Shown piece after piece: positions 20,598 through 31,955 of a stretch of DNA of 60,122 nucleotides. The stretch is taken from NCBI RefSeq assembly GCF_024609805.1, contig NZ_JANFVR010000001.1, positions 1 to 60,122 of the forward strand. Direction: 5' to 3'. Origin of the DNA: Tahibacter caeni (GTDB lineage Bacteria; Pseudomonadota; Gammaproteobacteria; Xanthomonadales; Rhodanobacteraceae). The notes under the pieces are model-generated. The model was not told the origin of the DNA and did no database searches. It saw nothing but the letters and a program-made list of their open reading frames with translations. Position numbers and translations under genes: made by a program. How positions within the stretch are numbered: position 1 is the first letter of the stretch; the number at the start of each line of letters is the position of its first letter.

Positions 20598-21794
20598 CTA
20601 GGTTTCGGCGACACCTTCGACGGACACGCCGCGCCGCGCGCCGACCCAGAAGGCCAGCAGCACGGCGGCCAGCACGGCGCAGGCGGAGCCGAACGCGAAC
20701 GCGGCCAGCGGCGCCACATCGGACCAGAGCCAGCCGAACAGCAGCGAGGCCGGCAGCAGCAGCACGCCGGTCACGAGGTTGTACCAGCCGAATGCGGTGC
20801 CGGCCTGCTCGCCGGGCACGAGATCGGCGACGAGCGCCTTCTCGGCGCCTTCGGTCGCGGCGAGGAACAGGCCGTAGCCGGCAAACATGGGCCAGAGCAG
20901 CCAGGGCCGTGCCGGCAGCAGCCCGAACGCGAGATAGAACACCGCATACACGGTCCAGCCCACGACGATGAGCCGGCGCCGGTCGACGCGGTCGGACAGG
21001 GCCGACAGCGGCGGTCCGGCCAGCGCGGCGACGCCGCAGACCAGCGCCCAGATCAGCGGCACCTGCGCCTCGGCGAGGCCGAGATCGCGCGCGCGCAGCA
21101 GCAGGAACATGTTCGAGGAATTGCCGAGCGTGAACAGCGCGAGCACGAACAGATAGCGGCGCAGCGCGCGCGGCTGGTCGGACAGGTCCCAACGGAACGG
21201 CCGAGCCTTGAGCTCGGCGCGCTCGGGCTCGCGCACGAACAGGGTCAGCACGACGACGAGCACGGCCGGCACGATGGCCCAGAAGAACACGTCGCGCAGG
21301 CCGAAGCCGAGGCCGAGCAGGCCGGCCGCGATCAGCGGACCGACCACGGCGCCGAGATTGTCCATCGCGCGATGCAGCCCGAACGCGAGACCGCGCTGAC
21401 CCGGCGCGATGCTCAAGGTCAGCAGCGCATCGCGCGGCGCCGCGCGCAGACCCTTGCCGACACGGTCGCCGAAGCGGCAGGCCAGCACGCCGAGCCAGCT
21501 CGTGCTCACGGCGATCAGCGGCCGCACGAGGCCCGACAGCGCGTAACCGGCGATGACCCAGCCGCGCATGCGGCGCAGGCGGTCGGCCAGCACGCCGGCG
21601 AACAGCTTGAGCACGCTGCCGAACGCTTCGGCCAGGCCTTCGATCAGGCCCAGCGCCTTGGGGCCGGCCATCAGCACGCCGGCCAGATACAGCGGCACGA
21701 GCGGATAGATCATGTCGCTGGCCGCGTCGTTGGCGAAGCTGATCAGGCCGAGCAGCCAGACCGTGCGCGGCAGGGACAGCGCGTCGCGGATCAT
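20598..21794 (-). CDS. MFS transporter
   Basis: The product is 398 aa with 12 predicted membrane segments. The major-facilitator signature is visible after helix 2 (FAGVLADRLRRMRGWVIAG) and in the repeat-unit counterpart PLSALSDRVDRRRLIVVGW. The RVGKGLRAAPRDALL loop and FGLHRAMDNLGAVVGPLIA are typical of the MFS clade related to fosmidomycin-resistance-like and other exporter families. The substrate is unknown. Its ATG overlaps the rarA stop as ATGA, so it is translated from the rarA transcript. This pairing with a replication-recombination gene has no obvious functional logic. Confidence 0.88.
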   Translation of the reverse strand: MIRDALSLPRTVWLLGLISFANDAASDMIYPLVPLYLAGVLMAGPKALGLIEGLAEAFGSVLKLFAGVLADRLRRMRGWVIAGYALSGLVRPLIAVSTSWLGVLACRFGDRVGKGLRAAPRDALLTLSIAPGQRGLAFGLHRAMDNLGAVVGPLIAAGLLGLGFGLRDVFFWAIVPAVLVVVLTLFVREPERAELKARPFRWDLSDQPRALRRYLFVLALFTLGNSSNMFLLLRARDLGLAEAQVPLIWALVCGVAALAGPPLSALSDRVDRRRLIVVGWTVYAVFYLAFGLLPARPWLLWPMFAGYGLFLAATEGAEKALVADLVPGEQAGTAFGWYNLVTGVLLLPASLLFGWLWSDVAPLAAFAFGSACAVLAAVLLAFWVGARRGVSVEGVAET

Positions 21795-23155
21795 TCGCTC
21801 TTCCGGGCCGGCGGCCGCTGCACGAGCGCCGCCGCGCGCGCCGCCCGGAGTTCGCGCAGCTTTTCGGCGATGCGCGCTTCGAGACCGCGTTCGGTGGGCT
21901 GGTAGAACTCGCGTCCGACCAGCGCGTCGGGCAGGCACTGCTGGTCGAGCGCGACGCCGCCTTCGACGTCGTGGTCGTAGCGGTAGCCCTTGCCGTAGCC
22001 GAGATTCTTCATGAGCTTCGTCGGCGCGTTGCGGATGGCCATCGGCACGTCCAGGGTACCGCTCGCGCGGATCTCGCCGCGCACGGCGTCGAACGCGCTA
22101 TAGACCGCGTTGCTCTTGGCCGCGACGGCCATGTAGACGACGAGCTGGGCCAGCGCGAGATCGCCCTCGGGGCTGCCGAGGCGGTCGTAGGTCTCCCAGG
22201 CTTCGATGGCCATGCCGATCGCGCGCGCGTCGGCGAGGCCCACGTCCTCGACCGCCATGCGCGTGAGCCGGCGCGCGAGATAGGCCGGATCGCAGCCGCC
22301 GTCGAGCATGCGCGCGAACCAGTACAGCGCCGCGTCGGGATCCGACGAGCGCACGGACTTGTGCAGCGCCGAGATCTGGTCGTAGAACTGCTCGCCGCCC
22401 TTGTCGAAGCGGCGCGTGCGGTCGGCCAGCACCTGCGTGAGGGTAGCCTCGTCGACGACGCCGTCCTCGGCGAGCTCCGCGGCGATCTCCAGCAGGGTCA
22501 GCGCGCGGCGCACGTCGCCGTCGGCCGCCTGCGCGATGAGTCCGAGCGCCGCGTCGTCGACCTGCAGCGCGAGCGCGCCCAGGCCGCGCTCGCGGTCGGC
22601 CAGCGCGCGCTGCAGCGCCGCGACGATGTCGGCGGCGGCGACGGCTTCGAGCACGTGCACGCGGCAGCGCGACAGCAAGGCGGAGTTGAGCTCGAACGAC
22701 GGGTTCTCGGTCGTCGCGCCGACGAAGATGATGACGCCCTTTTCGATGTGCGGCAGGAACGCGTCCTGCTGCGCCTTGTTGAAGCGGTGCACCTCGTCGA
22801 CGAACAGCACGGTGCGCACGCCGCGCGCGAAGTTGGCCGCGGCCTCGTCGAGCGCGGCGCGCACGTCGGCGAGACCCGACAGCACGGCCGAGATCGCGCG
22901 GAACTGCGCGTCCGCGTAACGTGCGAGCAGCAGCGCCAGGGTGGTCTTGCCGCAGCCCGGCGGGCCCCAGAGGATCATCGAATGCACGTGGCCGGACTCG
23001 ACCGCGCGGCGCAGCGGCTTGCCGGCGGCGAGCAGGCGGCTCTGACCGACGATCTCGCCGAGCTCGCGCGGGCGCATGCGCTCGGCCAGCGGCTTGAGCC
23101 CTTCGGGTTCGGCGAACAGGCCGGCAGAGGCCGGCACGGTTTTCTTCGGAGACAT
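21791..23155 (-). CDS. rarA: Replication-associated recombination protein A (RarA/MgsA)
   Basis: The product is 454 aa. It is a AAA+ ATPase of the clamp-loader-like MgsA/WRNIP1 family that acts at stalled replication forks. Walker A is [17 protein letters not shown] near 66, Walker [22 protein letters not shown] near 118, and the sensor region [12 protein letters not shown] follows. The C-terminal tetramerisation part contains [41 protein letters not shown] and [14 protein letters not shown], all family-typical. ATG 23155 begins [17 protein letters not shown]. It follows the DUF1275 gene by about 110 bases and overlaps the MFS gene. Confidence 0.97.
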   Translation of the reverse strand: MSPKKTVPASAGLFAEPEGLKPLAERMRPRELGEIVGQSRLLAAGKPLRRAVESGHVHSMILWGPPGCGKTTLALLLARYADAQFRAISAVLSGLADVRAALDEAAANFARGVRTVLFVDEVHRFNKAQQDAFLPHIEKGVIIFVGATTENPSFELNSALLSRCRVHVLEAVAAADIVAALQRALADRERGLGALALQVDDAALGLIAQAADGDVRRALTLLEIAAELAEDGVVDEATLTQVLADRTRRFDKGGEQFYDQISALHKSVRSSDPDAALYWFARMLDGGCDPAYLARRLTRMAVEDVGLADARAIGMAIEAWETYDRLGSPEGDLALAQLVVYMAVAAKSNAVYSAFDAVRGEIRASGTLDVPMAIRNAPTKLMKNLGYGKGYRYDHDVEGGVALDQQCLPDALVGREFYQPTERGLEARIAEKLRELRAARAAALVQRPPARKSE

Positions 23156-23263
23156 GGCGGCAGAGAGTAACGGTTGGCGATGTCTGCGTGCAGGGAGGCC
23201 GTTGTTTTACAAATGCACAAATACCGTGGCGGCGCCCTTCCCCGGCCGTCGCCGCGCCGCGGC

Positions 23264-23938
23264 TCACGCGCCGCGGCGCACGACGCGGTGGTGGTAGATC
23301 GCGTAGGCCAGGCCGACGGCGCCGGTCAGCAGCGCAGGGATCAGCAGCACGCGCTCGGCCAGCAGGCCGAAGCCGGCAGCGCCGCAGACGGCGCCGGCCG
23401 TGAAGCCCGCGACGATCAGCAGGTAGAGGTTGCGCCGCTGCGGATCGTGGCCGTGGCCGCCGAGACGCTGGCCGAGCATGATGCCGAGGTCGGTAAAGAT
23501 GCCCGAGACATGGGTCGTGCGCAGCACCGCGCCGCTGTAGGTGCTGGCCATCGCGTTCTGCAGTCCGCAGGCCGCCGTCGCGATGCAGATGCCGGCCGTG
23601 GAATGCGCGCGCAGCAGCGGGATCGCGAGCAACAGCAGCAGCGACTCGAGCATCAGCGCGACGCCGTAGCGCCGGCCCAGGCGCAGCGTGCTGTTGCGCA
23701 CGATCGCGCCACTGGCCGCCGCTCCGGCGATGAAGCTCAGCAGGAACAGCAGCAGGTTCAGCGCGATGCGGCCCTGGCCCTGGGCCAGGGCCACGCCGAA
23801 CATCGTCGTCGTGCCGGTCAGGTGCGTGATGGCCTGGTGTTCGAACGCGAGAAAGCCCACCGCGTTGACCATGCCCGCGATCAGGGCCAGCGCGAACGCG
23901 CCCGTGCCTACCCAGCGCGGCAACGACGAGACGATCAT
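23264..23938 (-). CDS. DUF1275 (YoaK-family) membrane protein
   Basis: The product is 224 aa with six hydrophobic segments. The features of the YoaK/DUF1275 family are visible: GMVNAVGFLAFEHQAITHLTGTTT in the first segment, FIAGAAASGAIV, AACGLQNAMASTYSGAVLRTTHVSGIFTDLGIMLGQRL in the middle and a final VGLAYAIYHH helix. The function of the family is not established. It starts at ATG 23938, whose first base is the last base of the lolA stop (TGATG), so it should be translationally coupled to lolA. Confidence 0.88.
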   Translation of the reverse strand: MIVSSLPRWVGTGAFALALIAGMVNAVGFLAFEHQAITHLTGTTTMFGVALAQGQGRIALNLLLFLLSFIAGAAASGAIVRNSTLRLGRRYGVALMLESLLLLLAIPLLRAHSTAGICIATAACGLQNAMASTYSGAVLRTTHVSGIFTDLGIMLGQRLGGHGHDPQRRNLYLLIVAGFTAGAVCGAAGFGLLAERVLLIPALLTGAVGLAYAIYHHRVVRRGA

Positions 23939-24621
23939 CAGTCTTTGATCGGGTGCACTTCCGCTTCGGGCTTGACCTCGCCGATCACGTCGACGCCGGG
24001 CGGCGGCGTGAAGCGGAAGCGGTCGGCCGGCAGGTCCGGATTGCGCTGCCAGTTCGAATAGCGCGTCTCGGTGCGGTTGCCGAGCGTGTCCTTGACGATC
24101 ATGCGCGAGAACACCACGGCGCCGCCGCAGTCGCTCTTGCCGGCCTCGGCGCAGGCGAAGCCGAGATCGGCGTAGTCGAACTCGGCCTCCCGGGCCTTGG
24201 ATTTCAGGCGCAGCCAGCTCAGGCCGTCGCGCTCGCCCTGCTCGCTCGCGGCGAAGTCGCGGTCGAGCTGGCTGACGTCGGTCAGCACGGTCAGCGGGCT
24301 GTGCGCCTCCTCCACGCCCTGGTTGCGCACGGTGACCTGCTCGAGGTCCGGGTCGTAGATCCAGACGTGCATGCCGTCGGCGACGACGAGCTGCTGATAC
24401 GGCTTGGCGACTTCCCAGCGCAGCTGGCGCGGCGCCTGCACCGCGAGCGTGCCGGTCGTGGTCTTGCCGGGCTTGTCATTCGCGTCGAACACGCGTTGCT
24501 CGAAGTCGGCGCTGACCGCGCGCAGGCTCCTGGCGAACGCATCGAGACGGCCGCGCGCGGTATCGGCCGCGGCCGTAGAGGCGGCGGCGGCGAGGCAAAC
24601 GGCGAGCAGGGGTTTCAGCAT
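23938..24621 (-). CDS. lolA: Outer-membrane lipoprotein carrier protein
   Basis: The product is 227 aa. It ferries lipoproteins across the periplasm from LolCDE to LolB. A signal peptide (MLKPLLAVCLAAAASTAAA) is followed by RLDAFARSLRAVSADFEQRVFD, KTTTGTLAVQAPRQLRWEVAKPYQQLVVADGMHVWIYDPDLEQV (the conserved arm) and PPPGVDVI at the C-terminus. ATG 24621 is used because it starts the signal peptide; the frame remains open upstream. It follows ftsK by 130 bases on the same strand, an order found in many gammaproteobacteria, and ends in TGATG with the DUF1275 gene. Confidence 0.96.
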   Translation of the reverse strand: MLKPLLAVCLAAAASTAAADTARGRLDAFARSLRAVSADFEQRVFDANDKPGKTTTGTLAVQAPRQLRWEVAKPYQQLVVADGMHVWIYDPDLEQVTVRNQGVEEAHSPLTVLTDVSQLDRDFAASEQGERDGLSWLRLKSKAREAEFDYADLGFACAEAGKSDCGGAVVFSRMIVKDTLGNRTETRYSNWQRNPDLPADRFRFTPPPGVDVIGEVKPEAEVHPIKD

Positions 24622-24751
24622 GGAATTCCTCGAAGGCAATCGCGCCGGCTCACTGGACCGGCAGGGCCGCAGTCGGTTCCCCGGCCGCACGCGGACATTC
24701 AGCTCGGCGAGCGGCGGCATTCGCGTCGGCGGCGACTTCGACGTCATCGCC

Positions 24752-27112
24752 TCAGAGATCCGGCGGCGGCGGCGCGAGCACGGTGCGGTTGCCGTTGTGC
24801 TCGGGCGGGCTGACCACGCCCTGCTGCTCCATGAGCTCGACGAGGCGCGCGGCGCGGTTGTAGCCGATCTTCAGCCGCCGCTGCACGCCCGAGATCGACG
24901 CGCGGCGCGACTCGGTGACGATGCGCACGGCCTGGTCGTAGAGCTCGTCGTAGTCGCTGTTGCCCTCGCTGATCTCCTCGGGCAGGCCGGTCTCGCCGAT
25001 GACCTTGCCGTCGTTGGTGGTCTGCACTTCCTCGAGCACGCCGGCGATGTATTCGGGACGGCCCTGGGCGCGCAGCCATTCGACGACGCGATGCACTTCG
25101 TGGTCGTCGACGAACGCGCCGTGCACGCGCTCGGGCGTGGCCGTGCCGGGCGGCAGGTAGAGCATGTCGCCGTGGCCGAGCAGCGCCTCGGCGCCGGACT
25201 GGTCGAGAATCGTGCGCGAGTCGATCTTGCTCGACACCTGGAACGCGATGCGCGTCGGAATGTTGGCCTTGATCAGGCCCGTGATCACGTCGACCGACGG
25301 GCGCTGCGTGGCGAGAATCAGATGCACGCCGGCCGCGCGCGCCTTCTGCGCGAGACGGGCGATGAGCTCCTCCACTTTCTTGCCGACTATCATCATCATG
25401 TCGGCGAATTCGTCGATGATGATGACGATGTACGGCAGCGGCTGCAGCGGCTCGGCGCGGCGCTCGGGCTGCGAGGCGTCGGGCCGGAACAGCGGGTCGA
25501 GCAGCGGCTGGCCGGCCTCCTCGGCTTCCCTGACCTTCTTGTTGAAGCCGGCCAGGTTGCGCACGCCGGTCGCCGCCATGAGCTTGTAGCGCCGCTCCAT
25601 CTCGGCCACGCACCAGCGCAGCGCGTTGGCCGCTTCCTTCATGTCGGTGACGACCGGCGCGAGCAGATGCGGTATGCCCTCGTAGACCGAGAGCTCGAGC
25701 ATCTTCGGATCGATCATGATCATGCGCACGTCGCGCGGGCTGGCCTTGTACAGGAGGCTCAGCACCATCGCGTTGACCGCGACCGACTTGCCCGAACCGG
25801 TGGTGCCGGCGACGAGCAGGTGCGGCATCTTGGCCAGATCGGCCACGGCCGGCCGGCCGCCGATGTCCTTGCCGAGCGCCAGCGACAGCGGCGACTTCGA
25901 CGCGTCGTACTTGTCCGAGCGCAGGATCTCCGACAGATAGACCATCTCGCGCTTGGCGTTCGGAATTTCCAGGCCGATGACGTTCTTGCCCGGAATCACG
26001 TCGACGACGCGCACGCTGACGACCGACAGGCCGCGCGCGATGTCCTTGTCGAGATTGCTGATCTGGCTGCCGCGTACGCCTGCCGCGGGCTCCATCTCGA
26101 AACGCGTGACCACCGGGCCCGGGAACACGCCGACGACCTGCGCGTCGATGCGGAAATCCTTGAGCTTGAGCTCGACCTGGCGCGACAGCACGGCCAGGGT
26201 TTCCTCGGAGTAGCCGGCGGCCTGCGGCTTGGGTTCGTCGAGCAGCGACAGCGGCGGCAGCTCGCCGTCGACGGGCGCGCCGACGAACAGCGGGATCTGC
26301 TGCTCGCGTTCGGCGCGTTCGCTTTTCTCGATCGCCGCGACCGCGGGCTTCTCGATGCGCACCGGTTCGCGCTTGGCCTGCTTGACCGTCTCGACCTTGC
26401 GCACTTCCTCGCGTTCGCTGCGCGCCGCGCGCGCGACGCGCGCGTCGTCGGCCTTGCGCAGGCGGGCGACGAGCCAGGCGCCGCCGGCGAGGATGCCGCG
26501 GCCGATGCTGTCCATGAGCTTGAACCAGGACAGGCCCGTGGCCAGGGTGACCGCGACGAGGAACACGGCCAGCAGGAAAAGCGTCGCGCCGAGGAAGCCG
26601 AAGCCGTGCAGCAGGCCGCCGCCGACCATCTTGCCGAGGATGCCGCCGGCCTTTTCGGGCAGCTGGCTCGGACCGGTGAAATGCAGATGGGCCAGGCCGC
26701 TGCCGCTCAGGAAGAACGCGACGAAGCCGATCAGGCGCAGCGAGGGCTCGAGCGCCGAGGTCGGCGCGTCCTCGCGCGGACGCAGGATGGCCGCGCCGAC
26801 GGCGAGCAGCAGCAGCGGAAACACGTAGGCGAGACCGCCGAAGAAATACAGCGACAGATCGGCGATCCAGGCGCCGACGGCGCCGCCGAAGTTGTGGATG
26901 CGCTCGGGCTCGCCCGCGTGCGACCAACCCGGATCCTGCGGGCTGTAGCTCAGCAGGCAGGCCAGCAGGTAGACGACGACCGGCAGCAGCAGCAGGAACG
27001 CGACTTCGCGCAGCCGCTTCTGCAGTTGCGAGGTTTCCTGCCAGGGCTTCTGCGCCGACCTGGAGGCCGGCTCGGCAGCGCTGGACGCATTGGCTCTGGA
27101 GTTGCGCGACAC
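24752..27112 (-). CDS. ftsK: DNA translocase FtsK
   Basis: The product is 786 aa from GTG 27112. It pumps chromosomal DNA through the division septum and activates XerCD. Four membrane segments occupy about residues 25-180, followed by a short linker and the motor. Walker A is [18 protein letters not shown] near 460 and Walker [13 protein letters not shown] near 590. The C-terminal gamma winged-helix domain ([41 protein letters not shown]) is complete. The linker is short compared with E. coli FtsK. TTG 27130 is an alternative start; a TATAGT hexamer six bases upstream of GTG 27112 would give a leaderless message. Confidence 0.96.
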   Translation of the reverse strand: MSRNSRANASSAAEPASRSAQKPWQETSQLQKRLREVAFLLLLPVVVYLLACLLSYSPQDPGWSHAGEPERIHNFGGAVGAWIADLSLYFFGGLAYVFPLLLLAVGAAILRPREDAPTSALEPSLRLIGFVAFFLSGSGLAHLHFTGPSQLPEKAGGILGKMVGGGLLHGFGFLGATLFLLAVFLVAVTLATGLSWFKLMDSIGRGILAGGAWLVARLRKADDARVARAARSEREEVRKVETVKQAKREPVRIEKPAVAAIEKSERAEREQQIPLFVGAPVDGELPPLSLLDEPKPQAAGYSEETLAVLSRQVELKLKDFRIDAQVVGVFPGPVVTRFEMEPAAGVRGSQISNLDKDIARGLSVVSVRVVDVIPGKNVIGLEIPNAKREMVYLSEILRSDKYDASKSPLSLALGKDIGGRPAVADLAKMPHLLVAGTTGSGKSVAVNAMVLSLLYKASPRDVRMIMIDPKMLELSVYEGIPHLLAPVVTDMKEAANALRWCVAEMERRYKLMAATGVRNLAGFNKKVREAEEAGQPLLDPLFRPDASQPERRAEPLQPLPYIVIIIDEFADMMMIVGKKVEELIARLAQKARAAGVHLILATQRPSVDVITGLIKANIPTRIAFQVSSKIDSRTILDQSGAEALLGHGDMLYLPPGTATPERVHGAFVDDHEVHRVVEWLRAQGRPEYIAGVLEEVQTTNDGKVIGETGLPEEISEGNSDYDELYDQAVRIVTESRRASISGVQRRLKIGYNRAARLVELMEQQGVVSPPEHNGNRTVLAPPPPDL

Positions 27113-27312
27113 CGCCGGACTATACCTCAAGAATCTGCTGCAAGATGTTGTTCAGGCAAACGATTGTGCCGAGCGTCCGAGGCTGGCCCGATGCTGGCCG
27201 CGGGCATTGCACCATGGCCGGCGCGAGTGCGCCAGCCAATGCGGCCCGGCTCGGCCGGCCGGAAACCGCGGCCCGGCTCGGGCAAGCGGACCCGGCCGTA
27301 CGACGCAACCCC

Positions 27313-27347
27313 AGAAAAACCGAATCCCCGCGACGGCGGGGATTCGG
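27313..27347 (-). terminator. Intrinsic terminator of ald
   Basis: A perfect 12-bp stem, CCGAATCCCCGC (27320-27331) against GCGGGGATTCGG (27336-27347) with a 4-base loop, is followed on the minus strand by TTTTT (27319-27315). It lies 60 bases beyond the ald stop, upstream of ftsK. Confidence 0.85.
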
Positions 27348-27409
27348 CTCTGCGGCGAACGGTGTCGCCGTCCGGAACGCGCCGGACTGCGGCCGCGCGG
27401 CGGCGGATC

Positions 27410-28477
27410 TCAGACCAGGCCCTTGAGCGCCGGGTGCACGATCTGGCCGCCGTCGACGTTGATGCCGCGCTTGAGCGCTGCATGCTCGCGCCACTGCGGA
27501 CCGGCCGCCATGCGCTGCACATACGGCAGGATCGCCGCGGAGATCGCCTGCGACGAGGTCTGCGGCACGGCGCCGGGCATGTTGGTCACGGCGAAATGGG
27601 TCACGCCGTCGACGAGGTAGGTCGGCTCGGCCCAGGTCGTCGGACGCGCGGTCTCGAAGCAGCCGCCCTGGTCGATCGAAATGTCGACGAGCACCGAACC
27701 GGGCTCCATCGACTTGACCATCTCGCGCGTGACCACGTGCGGCGCCTTCGCGCTCGGAATCAGCACGGCGCCGACGACGAGATCGGCCGTCGCGACTTCG
27801 CGCGCGACGTATTCCTCGTACGGATACAGCGCGGTCACGTTCGTGCCGAGACCCATCATCTGTGCGAGACGGTCCGGACGCTTGTCGAACACCACGACGT
27901 TGGCGCCGCCGGCCGCGGCCAGCGCCGCGGAATTGCCGCCGGCCGCGCCGGCGCCGAGCACCACGACCTTGCCGCGTTCGGTCGCCGGCAGGCCGCCGAG
28001 CAGCTTGCCCTTGCCGCCCATGGGCTGGTGCAGCAGATGCGTGCCGACCTGGATCGCGATGCGGCCGGCGATGATCGACATCGGCGCGAGCAGCGGCAGC
28101 GAGCCGTCGGTTTCCTCGACCGACTCGAACGCGACGCCGGTCAGGCCGATCTCGAGCAGGCGCCTGGTCAGCTCGGGCTCGGGCGCCAGGTGCAGATAGC
28201 AGAACAGCTGGTGATGCTTGCGCAGGCGCTCCAGGTCGCCCTTGATCGGCTCCTTGACCTTGACGATCAGCTCGCCGCATTCGTACAGCGCGTCCGCGTC
28301 CGCGGCGATCTTCACGCCGACGCGCGTGAAGTCCGCATCGGAGAAACCGCTCTTGACGCCGGCGCCGGACTGCACATAGACCTCGTGACCGCGCTTGACC
28401 AGATCGGCGCAGGCGGCGGGCACGAGCGCGACGCGGCCTTCAAGGGTCTTGGTTTCCGACGGAATACCGATACGCAT
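27410..28477 (-). CDS. ald: Alanine dehydrogenase
   Basis: The product is 355 aa, slightly shorter than the usual 370 but complete. It catalyses reversible NAD-dependent deamination of L-alanine to pyruvate. N-terminal signatures are IGIPSETKTLEGRVALVPAAC and GHEVYVQSGAGVKSGFSDADF; the active-site region contains FCYLHLAPEPELT, and the nucleotide-binding motif is VVVLGAGAAGGNSAALAAAGG near 165. VDISIDQGGCFETARPTTWAEPTYLVDGVTHFAVTNMPGAVP is also family-typical. GAGG lies seven bases before ATG 28477. It has its own terminator downstream and is divergent from trxB. Confidence 0.96.
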   Translation of the reverse strand: MRIGIPSETKTLEGRVALVPAACADLVKRGHEVYVQSGAGVKSGFSDADFTRVGVKIAADADALYECGELIVKVKEPIKGDLERLRKHHQLFCYLHLAPEPELTRRLLEIGLTGVAFESVEETDGSLPLLAPMSIIAGRIAIQVGTHLLHQPMGGKGKLLGGLPATERGKVVVLGAGAAGGNSAALAAAGGANVVVFDKRPDRLAQMMGLGTNVTALYPYEEYVAREVATADLVVGAVLIPSAKAPHVVTREMVKSMEPGSVLVDISIDQGGCFETARPTTWAEPTYLVDGVTHFAVTNMPGAVPQTSSQAISAAILPYVQRMAAGPQWREHAALKRGINVDGGQIVHPALKGLV

Positions 28478-28707
28478 TGCAAATCCTCGTGGTGTGAATA
28501 GCTCTTTGGTCTTTGACGCTGCGCGCGACGCCCTCCCGAGCTTCGCACCGACAACCCTTGAATCGCCGCCGCCTTCTCCCCATCCTTGCGGGCTCTTGGT
28601 GGCCCGAACGCCGTCGGCCCCGCAGCAGCGACTGCGACGCACCGGCGCTTGAGGACTGGTTAGGGACGGCAGGGACACGGCAGCGAATCGCCGCGCCCGC
28701 CGCATGA

Positions 28708-29712
<1,005 letters not shown>

Positions 29713-29729
29713 GGCCGGGCCGGCGCCGC

Positions 29730-30875
29730 ATGAGCGGCAGCGGCCGCAAGGCGGTCTTCCACGGGCGGCTGGCCGACATCGCGCCGGCCGCCTGGGATGC
29801 GCTGCGTCCCGACGACAATCCGTTCCTGTCGCATGCGTTTCTGGCCGGGCTCGAAGCGCACGGCTGCATCCGCCCTGAGCTCGGCTGGCAGCCGCATCAT
29901 CTCGCGCTGTATGCGCAGGACCGGCTGGTCGGCGCCGCGCCGGTCTATCTCAAATACAACTCCCACGGCGAATTCGTATTCGACTGGGCCTGGGCCGAGG
30001 CCTACGAGCGCCACGGCCTGGACTACTACCCCAAGCTGCTCTGCGCCGCGCCCTACTCGCCGGTCTGCGGCCCGCGCCTGCTCGGCGACGGCCACGCCGA
30101 GGACTTGCTGCGGGCCCTGTGCGAGGAATGCCAGCGCCGCGGCTTTTCGTCCGCGCATCTGAATTTCCCGCCGCCCGATGCGGCGGCGCCGGCCGATCGC
30201 GAGCTCTGGCTCGAACGCCACGACTGGCAGTTCCATTGGCACGACGCGGGTTATCGCGACTTCGACGACTTCCTCGCCGCGCTGCTGCCGAAGAAACGCA
30301 AGAACATCCGCCAGGAACGCGCGCGCGTCGCCGCGGCCGGCGTCGAGATCGATGCGCTGCACGGCGACGAACTCGACGCCGCCGACTGGCGCTTCGTGCA
30401 CGCGTGCTACGCGGCGACGTTCGAGCAGAAAGGCAATTATCCGGCGCTGACCGAAGATTTCCTGCGCCATCTCGGCCGCGCGATGCCGCGCCAGGTCGTC
30501 GTGTTCCTCGCGCGTGAACGCGGCGAGCGCGTCGCGATGGCGTTCTGCCTGCGCAGCGCGAGCACCCTGTACGGCCGCTACTGGGGCAGCCTGCGCGAGA
30601 TCCCGGGCCTGCATTTCGAGGCCTGCTACTACCAGGGCATAGCCTATTGCCTGCGCGAGGGACTGCGCCGCTTCGAACCCGGCGCGCAGGGCCAGCACAA
30701 GATCGCGCGCGGCTTCCTGCCGCAGCGCACGCGCTCGTTCCATTTCGTCGCGCGGCCGGAGTTCCGCGCCGCGATACGCCGCCACCTCGACGCCGAGCGC
30801 GCCGAAGTGCGGCGCTGGGGCGAATCGCTGCAGGCGCAGTCGCCGTTCGCGACACCGCCGGCGGGGGCGCCGTGA
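29730..30875 (+). CDS. COG3146 (DUF482) GNAT-like acyltransferase
   Basis: The product is 381 aa, typical of the peptidogalycan biosynthesis-related GNAT family COG3146. Family features seen are DDNPFLSHAFLAGLEAHGCI, GWQPHHLALYA, YLKYNSHGEFVFDWAWAEAYER, YYPKLLCAAPYSPVCGPRLL and LPKKRKNIRQERARV in the second half, with FEACYYQGIAYCLREGLRRFEPGAQGQHKIARGF near the C-terminus. The biochemical role is not firmly known. It starts 17 bases after trxB and overlaps aat as GTGA, the common gammaproteobacterial order. Confidence 0.9.
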   Translation: MSGSGRKAVFHGRLADIAPAAWDALRPDDNPFLSHAFLAGLEAHGCIRPELGWQPHHLALYAQDRLVGAAPVYLKYNSHGEFVFDWAWAEAYERHGLDYYPKLLCAAPYSPVCGPRLLGDGHAEDLLRALCEECQRRGFSSAHLNFPPPDAAAPADRELWLERHDWQFHWHDAGYRDFDDFLAALLPKKRKNIRQERARVAAAGVEIDALHGDELDAADWRFVHACYAATFEQKGNYPALTEDFLRHLGRAMPRQVVVFLARERGERVAMAFCLRSASTLYGRYWGSLREIPGLHFEACYYQGIAYCLREGLRRFEPGAQGQHKIARGFLPQRTRSFHFVARPEFRAAIRRHLDAERAEVRRWGESLQAQSPFATPPAGAP

Positions 30876-31603
30876 TCCGCATACCGATACTGCAGCCCGG
30901 CAGCGACGAGGCGTTTCCGGCCGTCGAGGCGGCGCTGCGCGAACCCAACGGCCTGCTCGCCGCCGGCGGCGACCTGAGTCCCGCGCGTCTGCTGCAGGCC
31001 TATGCGCACGGCATCTTTCCATGGTTCTCGCCGGGCGAGCCCATCCTCTGGTGGTCGCCCGATCCGCGCATGGTATTCGCGACCGACGCGATGCACGTGC
31101 CGCGGCGCCTCGCGCGCTGGCTGCGCGGCTGCGACTGGCGCATCGAGGCCGACCGCGATTTCGCCGGCATCATGCGCGCCTGCGCCGCGCCGCGCGCCGG
31201 CCACGACGGCACCTGGATCACGCGCAGCATGCTCGCGGCCTACGTGCGCCTGCACGAACTCGGCCATGCGCATTCGGTCGAGGTCTATGCAGGCGATACC
31301 CTCGTCGGCGGCATCTACGGCGTCGCGGTCGGGCGCATGTTCTACGGCGAATCCATGTTCAGCCGCGAAAGCGACGGTTCCAAGGTCGCCCTGCTCGCGC
31401 TGGCGCGGCGCCTGCGCGACTGGGGCTGGCCGCTGCTCGACGCCCAGGTCAGCTCGGCCCATCTGCAGACCCTCGGCGCGCGCGAGCTGCCGCGCGCCAC
31501 ATTCTGCGCGCGCGTCGCCGAACTCGCGCGGCAGCCCGGCCGCATCGGCTCCTGGCGCAGCGAGTTCGCCACGATCACCCCTGCCCTGCTCTCGACCGGC
31601 TGA
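30872..31603 (+). CDS. aat: Leucyl/phenylalanyl-tRNA-protein transferase
   Basis: The product is 243 aa. It adds Leu or Phe to N-terminal Lys or Arg of proteins, marking them for ClpS/ClpAP, so the presence of clpA and clpS 3-4 kb downstream fits one pathway. Signatures are GLLAAGGDLSPARLLQAYAHGIFPW, PILWWSPDPRMVF and the GIYGVAVGRMFYGESMFSRESDGSKVAL segment. The start is GTG 30872, overlapping the stop of the upstream gene as GTGA. Confidence 0.97.
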   Translation: MIRIPILQPGSDEAFPAVEAALREPNGLLAAGGDLSPARLLQAYAHGIFPWFSPGEPILWWSPDPRMVFATDAMHVPRRLARWLRGCDWRIEADRDFAGIMRACAAPRAGHDGTWITRSMLAAYVRLHELGHAHSVEVYAGDTLVGGIYGVAVGRMFYGESMFSRESDGSKVALLALARRLRDWGWPLLDAQVSSAHLQTLGARELPRATFCARVAELARQPGRIGSWRSEFATITPALLSTG

Positions 31604-31801
31604 GCGGCCCGGCGACGCGTCGGGGCCGGCCCGGCAGCGGCAGACAAGAGCCGGAACCGGACATGCGCCGACGGCCGGTCGTGCGCGTCGCGCGACACCT
31701 GCCTGCGGACCCGCAACGTCCGGCCCGCGCCCGGGCTCCCGCCGCTTGCTTCCCGTATCCGCGCCGACGTGGCATCATCCCGCGCCGTTCCGCCCGGGTA
31801 C

Positions 31802-31830
31802 TTGATAGGGTCGCCTGCGTCCCCTTATCT
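31802..31830 (+). promoter_or_regulatory. Promoter of infA
   Basis: TTGATA (31802-31807) and TTATCT (31825-31830) are separated by 17 bases. The predicted start near 31837 gives a leader of about 120 bases before the infA ATG. The remainder of the 352-base aat-infA gap (31604-31955) shows no gene or RNA. Confidence 0.6.
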
Positions 31831-31955
31831 CTGTGCCCGTCGCAGGCACCGCCTGCGCAGCCCGGCACCCATTTCGGGCGATTCACTCAAAGAGCGCGCC
31901 AGGAGACTGATTTCGTTTCGGTTTCCGGTCCGGTCACAGCCAATATGAAGGGCCA

